Source: Xaviernesmea rhizosphaerae
GTDB lineage: Bacteria; Pseudomonadota; Alphaproteobacteria; Rhizobiales; Rhizobiaceae
Length of the DNA stretch: 64,000 bases
Direction: 5' to 3'
Assembly (NCBI RefSeq): GCF_001938945.1
Contig: NZ_MKIO01000018.1
Location: forward strand, 85,389 to 149,388
Shown here: positions 44,587-52,468 of the stretch, piece by piece
Position numbering within the stretch: position 1 is the stretch's first letter
Layout of the letters: each line of letters begins with the position of its first letter
The notes under the pieces: generated by a model
Databases searched by the model: none
The model's input: only the letters and a program-made list of their open reading frames with translations
What the model was told of the DNA's origin: nothing
Program-made: the position numbers and the translations under genes

Positions 44587-45330
44587 ATGATGTTCGACCC
44601 GAAAAAGCTTCTCGACCAGTTTCTCGGCAGCCAGGTGCCTGGCGCCGGCGGCAGTTTCGGGCAGCGGGCCGGCCAGCTCGGCCAGATCGCCCGCAACAAT
44701 CCGCTGAAGACCGGCGCGCTGGCAGCCGTGCTGCTGGGCACCGGCAAGGGCCGCGACATTGCCGGAACCGCGCTGAAGCTGGGCGGGCTGGCCGCCGTCG
44801 CCGGTCTCGGCTATGCGGCCTACCGCAATTATCAGGCCGGCAAGGCGCCAGCGGAGGTCGCCCGGCAGGCGCCGGCCACGGAGCTTCTGCCGCCGCCGCC
44901 CGAGTCCGGCTTCAGCATCGAGCCCCATGTGGTGCGCAATGATTTCGTGCTGGTGCTGGTGCGCGCCATGATCGCCGCGGCCCGCGCCGACGGCCATATC
45001 GATGCGCAGGAGCGGGCCCGCATCATGGAAAAGGTGCAGGAGGTCGGTCTCGACAGTGAGGCAAAGACCTTCCTGCAGGAGGAGCTGAACCGGCCGATCG
45101 ATCTCGACAGCTTAGTGGCTGCCGCGCGCACGGAAGAGGAGAAGGTCGAACTTTACACTGCCTCGCGCCTTGCCATCGAGCCGGAAAGCCGGGCCGAGCG
45201 CGGCTATCTCGACCAGCTCGCCGGCCGGCTGGGGCTGCCGGATGCGCTGATCGACCATATCGAGGCCACGGTCGCCTCCGCCAAGCTCCCGGCGCCCGTG
45301 CCGAGCGCCAATTTCGACCCGGCGATCTGA
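44587..45330 (+). CDS. DUF533 (YebE-like, TerB-fold) protein
   Basis: A 247-aa protein of the DUF533 family. The N-terminal part has a Gly-rich segment and a hydrophobic stretch (about 40-82, KTGALAAVLLG...GLGYAAYRNY). This is followed by a Pro-rich linker and a TerB-like helical domain (about 110-235) with AMIAAARADGHIDAQERARI, where the acidic DGHIDAQE loop is characteristic. Function is unknown; E. coli YebE is an envelope-stress gene. AAGGAGACCG lies just before the doubled ATG, so the start is 44587 or 44590. The gene is monocistronic. Confidence 0.82.
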   Translation: MMFDPKKLLDQFLGSQVPGAGGSFGQRAGQLGQIARNNPLKTGALAAVLLGTGKGRDIAGTALKLGGLAAVAGLGYAAYRNYQAGKAPAEVARQAPATELLPPPPESGFSIEPHVVRNDFVLVLVRAMIAAARADGHIDAQERARIMEKVQEVGLDSEAKTFLQEELNRPIDLDSLVAAARTEEEKVELYTASRLAIEPESRAERGYLDQLAGRLGLPDALIDHIEATVASAKLPAPVPSANFDPAI

Positions 45331-45454
45331 GGATCTCAGGCCGATGCCTGTCCGGCTCCCTTGCCCGGGCAGGCGCAGCCTGTCGAAATTTTTGTATAAG
45401 TCCTGAAATTCCCTCGGTCTGTGCGAAGGATGCGCGCGCTGCGGAGCGACGGAC

Positions 45455-45544
45455 GGAAAGTCGGAAGCTGCGCGATGTTCCGACTTTCGTTTCTGCGTCG
45501 GATTTTTCCGAAAACCGGTTCCCACTTTTCGGTTGGATGCTCTA
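45455..45544. repeat. RIME-like palindromic element, copy 2
   Basis: A diverged first palindrome (GAAAGTCGGAA/TTCCGACTTTC, 45456-45488) is followed by the conserved second half from 45495, with GGATTTTTCCGAAAACC and GTTCCCACTTTTCGG. The outer arms are partly degraded (GCGTCGGA versus TTGGATGC). It lies in the gap before the GNAT gene. Confidence 0.8.
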
Positions 45545-45669
45545 GGGTCTGGTCTGATGGTGCCGCGTCTGCGGCAGGGAACGAAGCGGCGATCGATGTC
45601 GTCTTGCTCCCTGCCAGGGAGCGGCGCTGCCGATCATTCCCGTTCCGGTCACCCGCGCAGGCCTTTCCC

Positions 45670-46395
45670 ATGTCCGATCTGTCCAACTGGACGCCCCGTC
45701 CTTCGCCGCAGCCCATCACCCTTGAAGGGCGCTTCGTCCGTCTCCTGCCCTATGATCGCGCCGTGCATCTCGCCGCGCTCTGGGAGGCTTTTGGCGGGCT
45801 GGAGATCAATGCGCGGCTGATCTATTTCGCGCAGCCCGATTTTGCCGGCATCGAGGATTTCGACCGCTGGCTGACGGCCTGCCAGGCCGGCGGCTGGGTG
45901 ACCGAGCTGTTCCAGTCGGTCGAAACCGGCGCGCTTGTCGGCATGGCAAATTACATGCGGGCCGATCCGGCCAATGGCGTGGTCGAGGTCGGCGGCGTTG
46001 CCCATACGCTCGCCATGGCCCGCTCGCCGCTGTCGACCGAGGCGCATTATCTGATGGCGCGCCATGTTTTCGATGATCTCGGCTACCGGCGCTATGAGTG
46101 GAAGTGCAACAACGACAACGCCCCGAGCAAGGCGACGGCGCTGCGCCTCGGCTTCACCTTCGAGGGCGTGTTCCGCCAGCACATGCTCTCCAAGGGCGGC
46201 AACCGCGACACGGCTTGGTTCTCGATGATCGATGGCGAATGGCCGCTCATCAAGGCCGCCTTCGAGGCCTGGCTCGCGCCGGAGAATTTCGATGCCGAGG
46301 GCCGACAGATCCGCCGGCTGGAAGAGATCCGGGCCCAACTGGCGCATGAAGAAGTCGCCCCGTCCGGTCTTGCGCCTTCCGGCGTTTCGTCATGA
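45670..46395 (+). CDS. GNAT family N-acetyltransferase (RimJ/RimL-like)
   Basis: A 241-aa GNAT of the RimJ/RimL type. ITLEGRFVRLLPYD is the usual N-terminal strand. VVEVGGVAHT and SPLSTEAHYLMARHVFDDLGYRRYEWKCNNDNAPSKATALRLGF form the acetyl-CoA binding core, and GFTFEGVFRQHMLSKGGNRDTAWFSMIDGEW is the standard end. Close relatives acetylate protein N-termini, diamines or other small amines. The acceptor is unknown. The start MSDLSNWTPRP was chosen on homology of the first strand; upstream frame sequence is repeat-derived. Its stop overlaps the next gene by 4 nt. Confidence 0.9.
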   Translation: MSDLSNWTPRPSPQPITLEGRFVRLLPYDRAVHLAALWEAFGGLEINARLIYFAQPDFAGIEDFDRWLTACQAGGWVTELFQSVETGALVGMANYMRADPANGVVEVGGVAHTLAMARSPLSTEAHYLMARHVFDDLGYRRYEWKCNNDNAPSKATALRLGFTFEGVFRQHMLSKGGNRDTAWFSMIDGEWPLIKAAFEAWLAPENFDAEGRQIRRLEEIRAQLAHEEVAPSGLAPSGVSS

Positions 46396-46721
46396 CGGCG
46401 CCGGAGACGCCACAGCGCCCTTCTGACGAGCAGACGCCCCCTTCCGAGGAGCAGAAGCGCGCCACGGGTGACCCGACAAGCCTGTCTGCAAAGCAGCCTG
46501 GCGCGCCGGCGCCCGAGCGCACGGAGCGCTCCTCGCTGATCGCCGCCGGCCTGATCCTGTTGATCGCGGGCCTGGGCTTCGCCTTCCTGCCGCGGCTGAT
46601 GCTGGCGCTGGGAACGATCTCGCCCTTTCTGGCCGCAGCCGTCGGCACGCTGTTCGTCGCGGCCTTCTTCCTGGTCTTCTGGCTGCGCGCGCGCGTGCAG
46701 CGCCGCCGGGACGGGGGCTAA
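46392..46721 (+). CDS. Small hypothetical membrane protein
   Basis: A 109-aa protein with a polar, Pro/Glu-rich N-terminal half (1-46). Two hydrophobic helices follow (about 47-67 and 73-97), and the tail is basic (RARVQRRRDGG), which places it in the cytoplasm. I do not recognise a family. It starts within the stop of the GNAT gene (ATGA), so translation is probably coupled. Base use matches its neighbours. Confidence 0.7.
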   Translation: MTAPETPQRPSDEQTPPSEEQKRATGDPTSLSAKQPGAPAPERTERSSLIAAGLILLIAGLGFAFLPRLMLALGTISPFLAAAVGTLFVAAFFLVFWLRARVQRRRDGG

Positions 46722-46785
46722 CGACTGGGGCTGACGCGGCGCGCTGATGCTGGCCGAGACGATGCTTTGACGGGCCGCGCCCGGC

Positions 46786-47928
46786 TCAGGCCGTCAGCGC
46801 GGCGCCGAGCAGCAGAAGGCCGATGAGGAGGACGAAAAGCGCGCCGGCAATCTCGATCGCCAGGCCGACCCGTCCTGCGACGCGGCTGCCTGATGTCAAC
46901 CGGAGCGCGACGCCCTTGGCCAGAACCGCCGTTGCCGCCAGTGCCGATACGGTGATGGCGGTGCCGACCGACATGGCGAGGACCGAGAGCACGCCGCCGA
47001 GCATCAGCCCGTTCAGCAGCGCGAAGGAGAGAACGATCAGCGCGCCGGAGCAGGGGCGCAGGCCAACGGCCAGAATGGCCGACCAGGCTTCACCGAGCGC
47101 CAGCTTCTCGCCGCCAAGACGCGCCGGATCGGGCAGATGGGTGGTGCCGCAGGCCTCGCAGAAATCCCCCGTTGTGTGGCTCTGGCTCATGCCATTATAG
47201 CTCAGGCCAGGGCGCCGGCGCGATCCGGCCGCGGCGCCGCCATCGAATTCGTCCGCCTGCGCGCGGCGGGCCGTGTCGAAGGAAAGGGTGCCGATTGCGG
47301 GAACGGGATCGGCAAAAGAAGCCTGCGCCATGCCGGTTCGCCGGCCGAACAGGCCGAGCGCCCTGAGTTTGCGCAGGAGAAGCCAGGCGCCGAAAGCCGC
47401 GACCAGCGCATAGCTCGCCGTCTCGAGCGTGGCGGTGGCCCGCGTCAGCGAGATGCCGCTGCCGCGCAGCACGTAATAGGCCGCGCCGATCAGCGCGATG
47501 GCCATCAATCCCTGAAGAAAAGCCGAGAGAAAGGACAGCGCCACGCCGCGCTTCAGCTCCACCTCATTGGCCAGCATGTAGGAGGAGATGACCGCCTTGC
47601 CATGGCCGGGGCCGGCCGCGTGGAAAATGCCGTAGACGAAGGAAAGGCCGATCAGCGACCAGAGCTGCCAGGGGTCCGAGCGCATGCCGCGCAGCGCGTC
47701 TGTCAGCGTGCGGTAGAACAGCTGCTGCTCGCGGTTGACCCAGGCGAACAGGCCGGACAACGGACCGCCCATGGAAATGCTCGGCTCGGCCGTGCCGATG
47801 CCCAGCGGCGACTGGGCGGCCGCCGATCCGGGGTGGAGCATCAGAAGCGCCAGCCCGATAAGCAGGAGGAAAAGGGTCAGTCCCCTGCCTGTCATTCCGC
47901 TCCTTGTCAGCCATCTGCCCGTCAGCAT
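46786..47928 (-). CDS. NicO-family nickel/cobalt exporter
   Basis: A 380-aa inner-membrane protein of the NicO/RcnA superfamily. A cleavable-looking or anchoring N-terminal helix is followed by about six helices. The family motif FVYGIFHAAGPGHGKAVISSY carries the metal-binding His residues, and AVGLRPCSGALIVLSFAL is the second conserved block. The loop between them holds HTTGDFCEACGTTHLPDP, a Cys/His cluster suited to binding a transition metal. Overlap with the DUF1007 gene by 7 nt indicates an operon. The metal carried (Ni, Co or another) is not certain. Confidence 0.9.
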   Translation of the reverse strand: MLTGRWLTRSGMTGRGLTLFLLLIGLALLMLHPGSAAAQSPLGIGTAEPSISMGGPLSGLFAWVNREQQLFYRTLTDALRGMRSDPWQLWSLIGLSFVYGIFHAAGPGHGKAVISSYMLANEVELKRGVALSFLSAFLQGLMAIALIGAAYYVLRGSGISLTRATATLETASYALVAAFGAWLLLRKLRALGLFGRRTGMAQASFADPVPAIGTLSFDTARRAQADEFDGGAAAGSRRRPGLSYNGMSQSHTTGDFCEACGTTHLPDPARLGGEKLALGEAWSAILAVGLRPCSGALIVLSFALLNGLMLGGVLSVLAMSVGTAITVSALAATAVLAKGVALRLTSGSRVAGRVGLAIEIAGALFVLLIGLLLLGAALTA

Positions 47929-48599
47929 GTGAACTCGATCCGCGTTGCGAAGAGCTTGGACATGTTGGTTCCCGTGGGGTCGTTGAAGAAGGCGGAGGTG
48001 AGCGTGGCCTGGTTCTGGGCGATCACCTCGTCCGGATCGGGCCGCACCACCTTGTGCTTGCAGCTCTTGAACTTGTCGCCGACGGCAACGAGATCGTTGT
48101 CGGTCGGGAAGTCCATGGCCGTATACATGGTCGGATCATAGATGCCGATCGAGAAGGTGCCCTTGAGCGGGATCGGCTGGGCCGGCTTGGCCGCGAACAT
48201 CAGGAGCAGCTGGCCGTCCTTGAAATCCGCATGGATGACATCCGGCTTGGACAGCTTCACGCTTTTGCCATTGTCGAAGATCGTCGTGTAATAATTATAC
48301 TCGCCGAGGGATTCCAGCACCGTCTGGCCTACTTCGGCCAGCTCCTTGGCATCGAGCTTCGCATCGGAATTGTGATCGAACTCCAGGAGCACGCTGGCGG
48401 AAAACATGTCGTCGAAGCGCCAGACATTGCGCAGCTCGCTGACCTGCCCCTTGTCATTGGCCACCACCTCCAGCCGCGCCTGCGCGAAGATATGCGGATG
48501 CGCCAGCGCCGCCGGCGCGCCGAATGCGGTGAGCGCCAGCGCCAGCGGCACGATGCTCCAGCCGAAAGAGACGGCGGGGATGCGAAGAGACTGGATCAC
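47922..48599 (-). CDS. DUF1007 family periplasmic protein, partner of the NicO exporter
   Basis: A 225-aa DUF1007 protein. I chose the GTG at 48599 because the sequence then gives a signal peptide (MIQSLRIPAV...FGAPAALA) cut before HPHIFAQARLEV. HPHIF at the mature N-terminus is a hallmark of the family. FDDMFSASVLLEFDHNSDAKLD is the other conserved block, with an EF-hand-like acidic stretch. DUF1007 genes commonly lie next to NicO exporters, as here, and are thought to be metal-handling periplasmic proteins. Confidence 0.85.
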   Translation of the reverse strand: MIQSLRIPAVSFGWSIVPLALALTAFGAPAALAHPHIFAQARLEVVANDKGQVSELRNVWRFDDMFSASVLLEFDHNSDAKLDAKELAEVGQTVLESLGEYNYYTTIFDNGKSVKLSKPDVIHADFKDGQLLLMFAAKPAQPIPLKGTFSIGIYDPTMYTAMDFPTDNDLVAVGDKFKSCKHKVVRPDPDEVIAQNQATLTSAFFNDPTGTNMSKLFATRIEFTC

Positions 48600-48941
48600 G
48601 AAGCGGGCTCTTTTCTCGGTTCGGCGCGGGAAGGGTTGGCGCAGGGCGCATAAGCGGCGGATGATGCGATCACCTGAAATGCCCTGCCTTCCTGTTTGAC
48701 GCAATGCCGCAAGGGCAGATGCGCACGATGCCCTGCCCAGACAGCGCAGGCGGATGGTGCCGGATATTTGCGGGGAATCGTCCGCCGGCCGATCACCGCC
48801 GTTCTCGCGATGCCCGTCAATTGGGTCGGAATTTCGGCTTTCGCTGCATCAGCCCGGACGAAGACAGAGGCAGGACGCTTCTTCGGCGCGGTGTGGCTCG
48901 AGCGAGCGCATGGATCGCTCAGGCCCAAGCGCCCAGATCGC
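48600..48941. other. Non-coding gap of about 340 bp
   Basis: This lies between the DUF1007 start and the LacI stop, both on the minus strand, so it should contain the promoter of the DUF1007-NicO operon. I see no RNA gene, strong hairpin or metal-regulator box that I can name. Open frames on the plus strand show no ribosome site or family resemblance. Confidence 0.5.
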
Positions 48942-49979
48942 TCAGGCGATGTCCTGCGCGGCTGCCTGCCGCAGAGGGCCGGTCGACTGGCGGATGCGCA
49001 TTTCCGGCTTGATCAGGTGAATGCCGTCAGGGTCATGGCTGCCGGCCAGCTTGTCGAGCAGGGCGCGGGCGGCGCTGCGGCCGACGTCTGACTGGCCGTT
49101 CCAGACCGTCGTCAGCGCCGGCGTTGACAGCGAGGCCTCCTCGAGATCGTCATAGCCCGTCACCGAAATATCCCGTCCGGGCACGAGCCCGGCGCGGGCG
49201 ATGCCGTTCATCATGCCGATGGCGACGAGGTCGTTCCAGCAGACCACGGCCGTCGGTCTCTGGGGCAGGGAGAGCAGATGCACCGCCGCCTCGAACCCGC
49301 CCTGCATGCTGCGGGGCCCGGGAATGCGCAGCTCGGGATCAACCTCGATATTGGCCTTGCGCAGCGCGGTGACATAGCCCTGATAGCGGTCGCGGCCGGT
49401 CGAGGTCTGGTCGGTGCCGCCAACCATGGCGATGCAGCGATGGCCGAGACCGATCAGATGGTTGGTGGCCAGCGCAATGCCATAGGCATCGTCGCCGCGG
49501 AAGATCGGCACATCGAGCCCCTCGACCGAGCGGGCGATCAGGATGGCCGGCATGCCATTGTCCTCGGCCAGCCGGATATCCTCCGGCGGCGTGCCGATGG
49601 CAGGCGACATGATCACCCCGTCGCCGCCCAGCTGCAGCAGCGTTTCGATGAACACCCGCTGCTTTTCGACCGAGTCATAATGGTTTGAGAGGATGAAGGT
49701 CTGGCGGTCGCGGTCGAGCTCTGCCTCTATCGCCTTGAGAATTTCCCCGTAGAAGGGGTTCATGATGTCGTGCACCACAACGCCGATGATGCCGGAGCGC
49801 GAGGTGCGCAGGCTGGCTGCGCGGCGATTGTAGATATAGCCGAGCGCGCGGGCCTGTTCCTTGATCTTGTCCCGTGTCTGGGCCGCGACCAGGGGGCTGT
49901 CGCGCAGCGCGAGCGAAACGGTGGCCGTGGAAACGCCAAGCGTTTCCGCAATCGTCGATAGTTTGATCTTTTGTGCCAC
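48942..49979 (-). CDS. LacI family transcriptional repressor
   Basis: A 345-aa repressor. The headpiece IKLSTIAETLGVSTATVSLALRDSPLVAAQTRDKI is a canonical LacI helix-turn-helix with hinge. The core domain is a periplasmic-binding fold with IIGVVVHDIMNPFYGEILKAIEAEL and the later VTGYDDLEEASLSTPALTTVWN, typical of catabolite-type LacI proteins. No sugar gene adjoins it, and only a perfect palindrome lies upstream. Targets may be the AACGTT-centred boxes at 34060 and 37462, or genes outside this window. This is inference. Confidence 0.9.
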   Translation of the reverse strand: MAQKIKLSTIAETLGVSTATVSLALRDSPLVAAQTRDKIKEQARALGYIYNRRAASLRTSRSGIIGVVVHDIMNPFYGEILKAIEAELDRDRQTFILSNHYDSVEKQRVFIETLLQLGGDGVIMSPAIGTPPEDIRLAEDNGMPAILIARSVEGLDVPIFRGDDAYGIALATNHLIGLGHRCIAMVGGTDQTSTGRDRYQGYVTALRKANIEVDPELRIPGPRSMQGGFEAAVHLLSLPQRPTAVVCWNDLVAIGMMNGIARAGLVPGRDISVTGYDDLEEASLSTPALTTVWNGQSDVGRSAARALLDKLAGSHDPDGIHLIKPEMRIRQSTGPLRQAAAQDIA

Positions 49980-50021
49980 GTCGTCTCCCGGCGTGCTCGC
50001 AATCTTCGTTTTTATTTTTCC

Positions 50022-50034
50022 TTAAACTGTTTAA
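50022..50034. promoter_or_regulatory. LacI-type palindrome upstream of the orphan LacI gene
   Basis: TTAAAC-t-GTTTAA is a perfect odd-centred inverted repeat 43 bp before the start codon. It is consistent with autoregulation. Confidence 0.55.
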
Positions 50035-50181
50035 ATGACTGACGCAACAGCAGCCTGTGCACCAAACATGCTGCATCGCCGCGCAAAAAGGCGATCGGTA
50101 GGGCCGAATGGGCGCCGTTTGAATTCACGGAGATGGTGCAAAGGCGGCGTGCCTTGTGATGGCGACGCGCCGCCGCGGCGG

Positions 50182-50709
50182 TCAGTCGTCCGCCACGCCG
50201 TGCTGCAGATTGGCGTCCAGCGTGCGCAGAAGCTTCATCAGCACCTTGATCTGCTTGTCGCTGAAGCCTTTCAGGGCCTGCTCGCCGGTCTGCCGTCCCG
50301 CCTCGGCGATCGCGTCCAGCCGGGCACGGCCCTCCTCGGTCAGGTAGACCTTGGTCAGGCGGGCATCCTCATCGTCGGCGCGCCGGTGCAGGAAGCCCTG
50401 GGCTTCCATGCGGCCGATCGTGCGCGTCATGGTCGGAGCCTTGACGCCCAGGCGCGCGGCAAGCCCGCCGGCCGTCATGCCGTCCTCTTCCGCCAGTGCC
50501 AGCATCACGCCGTCCTGACCGGCATAGAGGCCGCTCTCCACCAGATTGCGCGACATGACCGTGCGCATGGAGCGCGCGGCCTGAACGAGGATTGCGCCGA
50601 CCGCCTGGCCGCTCGGTTCCTCATCGATCGCCTCGGGCAGGCGCGAAAGCTCCAGCTTCTTCTTGACGCCCTTGGTCTTCTGTTTCTCGGCTTTGCTCTT
50701 CTTGCCCAA
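50182..50709 (-). CDS. MarR family regulator with Lys-rich N-terminus
   Basis: A 175-aa MarR protein, probably starting at the TTG at 50709, with AGAGGA just upstream; no ATG is in frame nearby. The first 22 residues are extremely basic (MGKKSKAEKQKTKGVKKK), an extension beyond the usual MarR fold. The winged helix is clear: DGMTAGGLAARLGVKAPTMTRTIGRMEAQGFLHRRADDEDARLTKVYLTEEG. It is divergent from the creatininase-family gene, with overlapping inverted repeats between them. It therefore probably controls that gene and itself. Confidence 0.87.
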   Translation of the reverse strand: MGKKSKAEKQKTKGVKKKLELSRLPEAIDEEPSGQAVGAILVQAARSMRTVMSRNLVESGLYAGQDGVMLALAEEDGMTAGGLAARLGVKAPTMTRTIGRMEAQGFLHRRADDEDARLTKVYLTEEGRARLDAIAEAGRQTGEQALKGFSDKQIKVLMKLLRTLDANLQHGVADD

Positions 50710-50749
50710 TTCGTCCTCTTGCGCAAACGGGGTTGCACCCTGATCCGAC

Positions 50750-50772
50750 CTCTGTAGGACAGAGATTTCTGT
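50750..50772. promoter_or_regulatory. MarR operator candidate: two overlapping inverted repeats
   Basis: CTCTGT-agg-ACAGAG (50750-50764) and ACAGA-gatt-TCTGT (50759-50772) share the central ACAGA arm. They lie in the 117-bp divergent promoter region of the marR and creatininase genes. Confidence 0.6.
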
Positions 50773-50826
50773 TATATGACAAATGGCCGGCTTTGCTCGC
50801 AAGATCGCTGAAAAGGTTTGAAAAAG

Positions 50827-51633
50827 ATGCCACACCCGTCGCTTTTGCCCGTGCCGGAGGTTCTCAGCGCGGTCGATTGGGTCGCAGCCGGCTCAGCGCA
50901 CGGCCCGATTGCCGTCCTTCCGCTCGGCGCTTACGAACAGCATGGGCCGCATCTGCCCTTCGCCACCGACAGCCTGATCGCCGCAGGCCTCGTCGCGCGG
51001 CTGAAGGGCCGGGTGGCCGCAGCCGGGCTTCATGTCGGCTTCCTCCCGGTCGAGCCGATCGGCTATTCAATCGAGCACGGCTTTGCCCCCGGCACCCGCT
51101 CGCTTGAGCATGGCGAGGCCATCGAGCGCTGGCTCGCCATTGCCGAGGCGCTGCAGGCCCAGGGGGTCGACAAGCTGCTGATGCTCAATGCCCATGGCGG
51201 CAATGCGCCGCTGATGACGATCGTGGCGACCGAGGCCCGGGTCCGCTTCTCCACGCTGGCCGTGGCCACGCACTGGCTGCGCTTCGGCGTGCCGGAGGGC
51301 TGGATGACGCCGCAGGACAAGGCGATCGACATCCATGCCGGCGAGATCGAGACCGCCATGATGCTGGCGCTGCATCCCGAGCTGGTCGATCGCGACAAGG
51401 CTAGCGATTTCCCCTCGCGCCAGCGCGACTTCGCCGCGCGCTTCACCCATCTGCGCGCCTATGGCCCGCATGCCTTCGGCTGGACAATGGCCGACTTGAA
51501 CCCTGAGGGCGCCGCCGGCAATGCCGCGGCGGCAACGGCGGAAAAGGGCGAGGCGCTGATCGACCATGCGGTTCAGGGGCTGCTGGAGCTTCTCACGGAT
51601 ATCGACGCCTTCGATCCGGCCGAGTTCACTTGA
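50827..51633 (+). CDS. Creatininase family amidohydrolase
   Basis: A 268-aa metalloenzyme of the creatininase/MftE-like superfamily. LPLGAYEQHGPHLPFATDSLIA supplies metal ligands (Glu, His, Asp). LMLNAHGGNAPL and IDIHAGEIETAMMLAL, with its Glu, complete the binuclear site. The family hydrolyses cyclic or linear amides such as creatinine and formamidopyrimidine intermediates; the substrate here is not determined. The ATG at 50827 was preferred, but a TTG three codons earlier is possible. The regulator is the divergent MarR gene. Confidence 0.89.
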   Translation: MPHPSLLPVPEVLSAVDWVAAGSAHGPIAVLPLGAYEQHGPHLPFATDSLIAAGLVARLKGRVAAAGLHVGFLPVEPIGYSIEHGFAPGTRSLEHGEAIERWLAIAEALQAQGVDKLLMLNAHGGNAPLMTIVATEARVRFSTLAVATHWLRFGVPEGWMTPQDKAIDIHAGEIETAMMLALHPELVDRDKASDFPSRQRDFAARFTHLRAYGPHAFGWTMADLNPEGAAGNAAAATAEKGEALIDHAVQGLLELLTDIDAFDPAEFT

Positions 51634-51698
51634 AGCCGTTGCCGGCCTGTCCGATCATGCGCATATTGGCGCAAGGAGCGACAGACAGGAGCGAGCCC

Positions 51699-51968
51699 AT
51701 GCGCATCTCCCTCGAACAGGCGGCAGGCCAGCTGAGCGAACTCGTGCGGCTGGCCGAGGAAGGCGAAGAGATCGTCTTGACCGAGAACGGCGCGCCGCGG
51801 GCGCGGTTGGAGGCAACGAGCCCCATCGACAAGGCGGCAAGGGAGCGATTTTTCCGTGACGAACTGCCCGAGCTTCAGCGTCGTGCAGCCAGCAGGATGA
51901 TCCCGGGTCCGGATGCCGCCCATAGCCAGGACTTTCTCTATGATGACGAGACCGGGCTTCCGGCATGA
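51699..51968 (+). CDS. Phd/YefM-like antitoxin of a VapBC-type module
   Basis: An 89-aa antitoxin. MRISLEQAAGQLSELVRLAEEGEEIVLTENGAPRARLEA is the usual Phd/YefM DNA-binding fold, with the conserved NG before the third strand. The C-terminal tail (about 48-89) is the flexible segment that would wrap the toxin. AGGAG lies 8 nt before the ATG. It overlaps the PIN toxin gene by 4 nt (ATGA), the classical toxin-antitoxin arrangement. The module is chromosomal and no mobile-element marks surround it. Confidence 0.88.
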   Translation: MRISLEQAAGQLSELVRLAEEGEEIVLTENGAPRARLEATSPIDKAARERFFRDELPELQRRAASRMIPGPDAAHSQDFLYDDETGLPA

Positions 51969-52357
51969 TAGCCGTCGATACCTCGGCACTGATCGCAATT
52001 CTCGCCCGGGAACCGATGGCGGACCTCTGCGCGGAGGTCCTGCGTCAATCGGAAAGGACCGTTATGTCGGCAGGAAGTCTCGCCGAAACCATGATTGTCG
52101 CCACGCGGCGCGGCTTGGACCGGGAGATGACGCGGCTCATCGACGGCGCACTGATCGAGATCGTCACCGTCACTCCCGAGCGTGCCCGGCGCGCGGCGGA
52201 GGCCTACAGGCGGTGGGGCAAGGGATTTCATCCGGCGGGCCTCAACTATGGTGATTGCTTCGCCTATGGCCTGGCCGAGGAGTTCGCCTGTCCGCTTCTT
52301 TTCGTCGGCGAGGATGTCGCGCGCACAAACCTAGTCTCGGCCAGGACGAGAGTTTGA
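51965..52357 (+). CDS. VapC-type PIN domain ribonuclease toxin
   Basis: A 130-aa PIN protein. The acidic catalytic residues are in place: Asp5 in MIAVDTSALIAIL, Glu41 in SLAETMIVA, Asp97 in NYGDCFAYGLA and a further Asp117 in FVGEDVA. These bind magnesium for RNA cleavage, often of tRNA. The antitoxin gene immediately upstream overlaps by 4 nt, so the pair is co-translated. The target RNA is not predictable. Confidence 0.92.
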   Translation: MIAVDTSALIAILAREPMADLCAEVLRQSERTVMSAGSLAETMIVATRRGLDREMTRLIDGALIEIVTVTPERARRAAEAYRRWGKGFHPAGLNYGDCFAYGLAEEFACPLLFVGEDVARTNLVSARTRV

Positions 52358-52468
52358 GCACAGAAGCGTCGCTCCGGTGGCTTTGAACTGGCGGCGGTTG
52401 GTCTTATATGGAGGCGACGCCCGCCGCCCTTGACGCGGCGGTCCCTTCATCGTCCTTGCGAGGCTATC

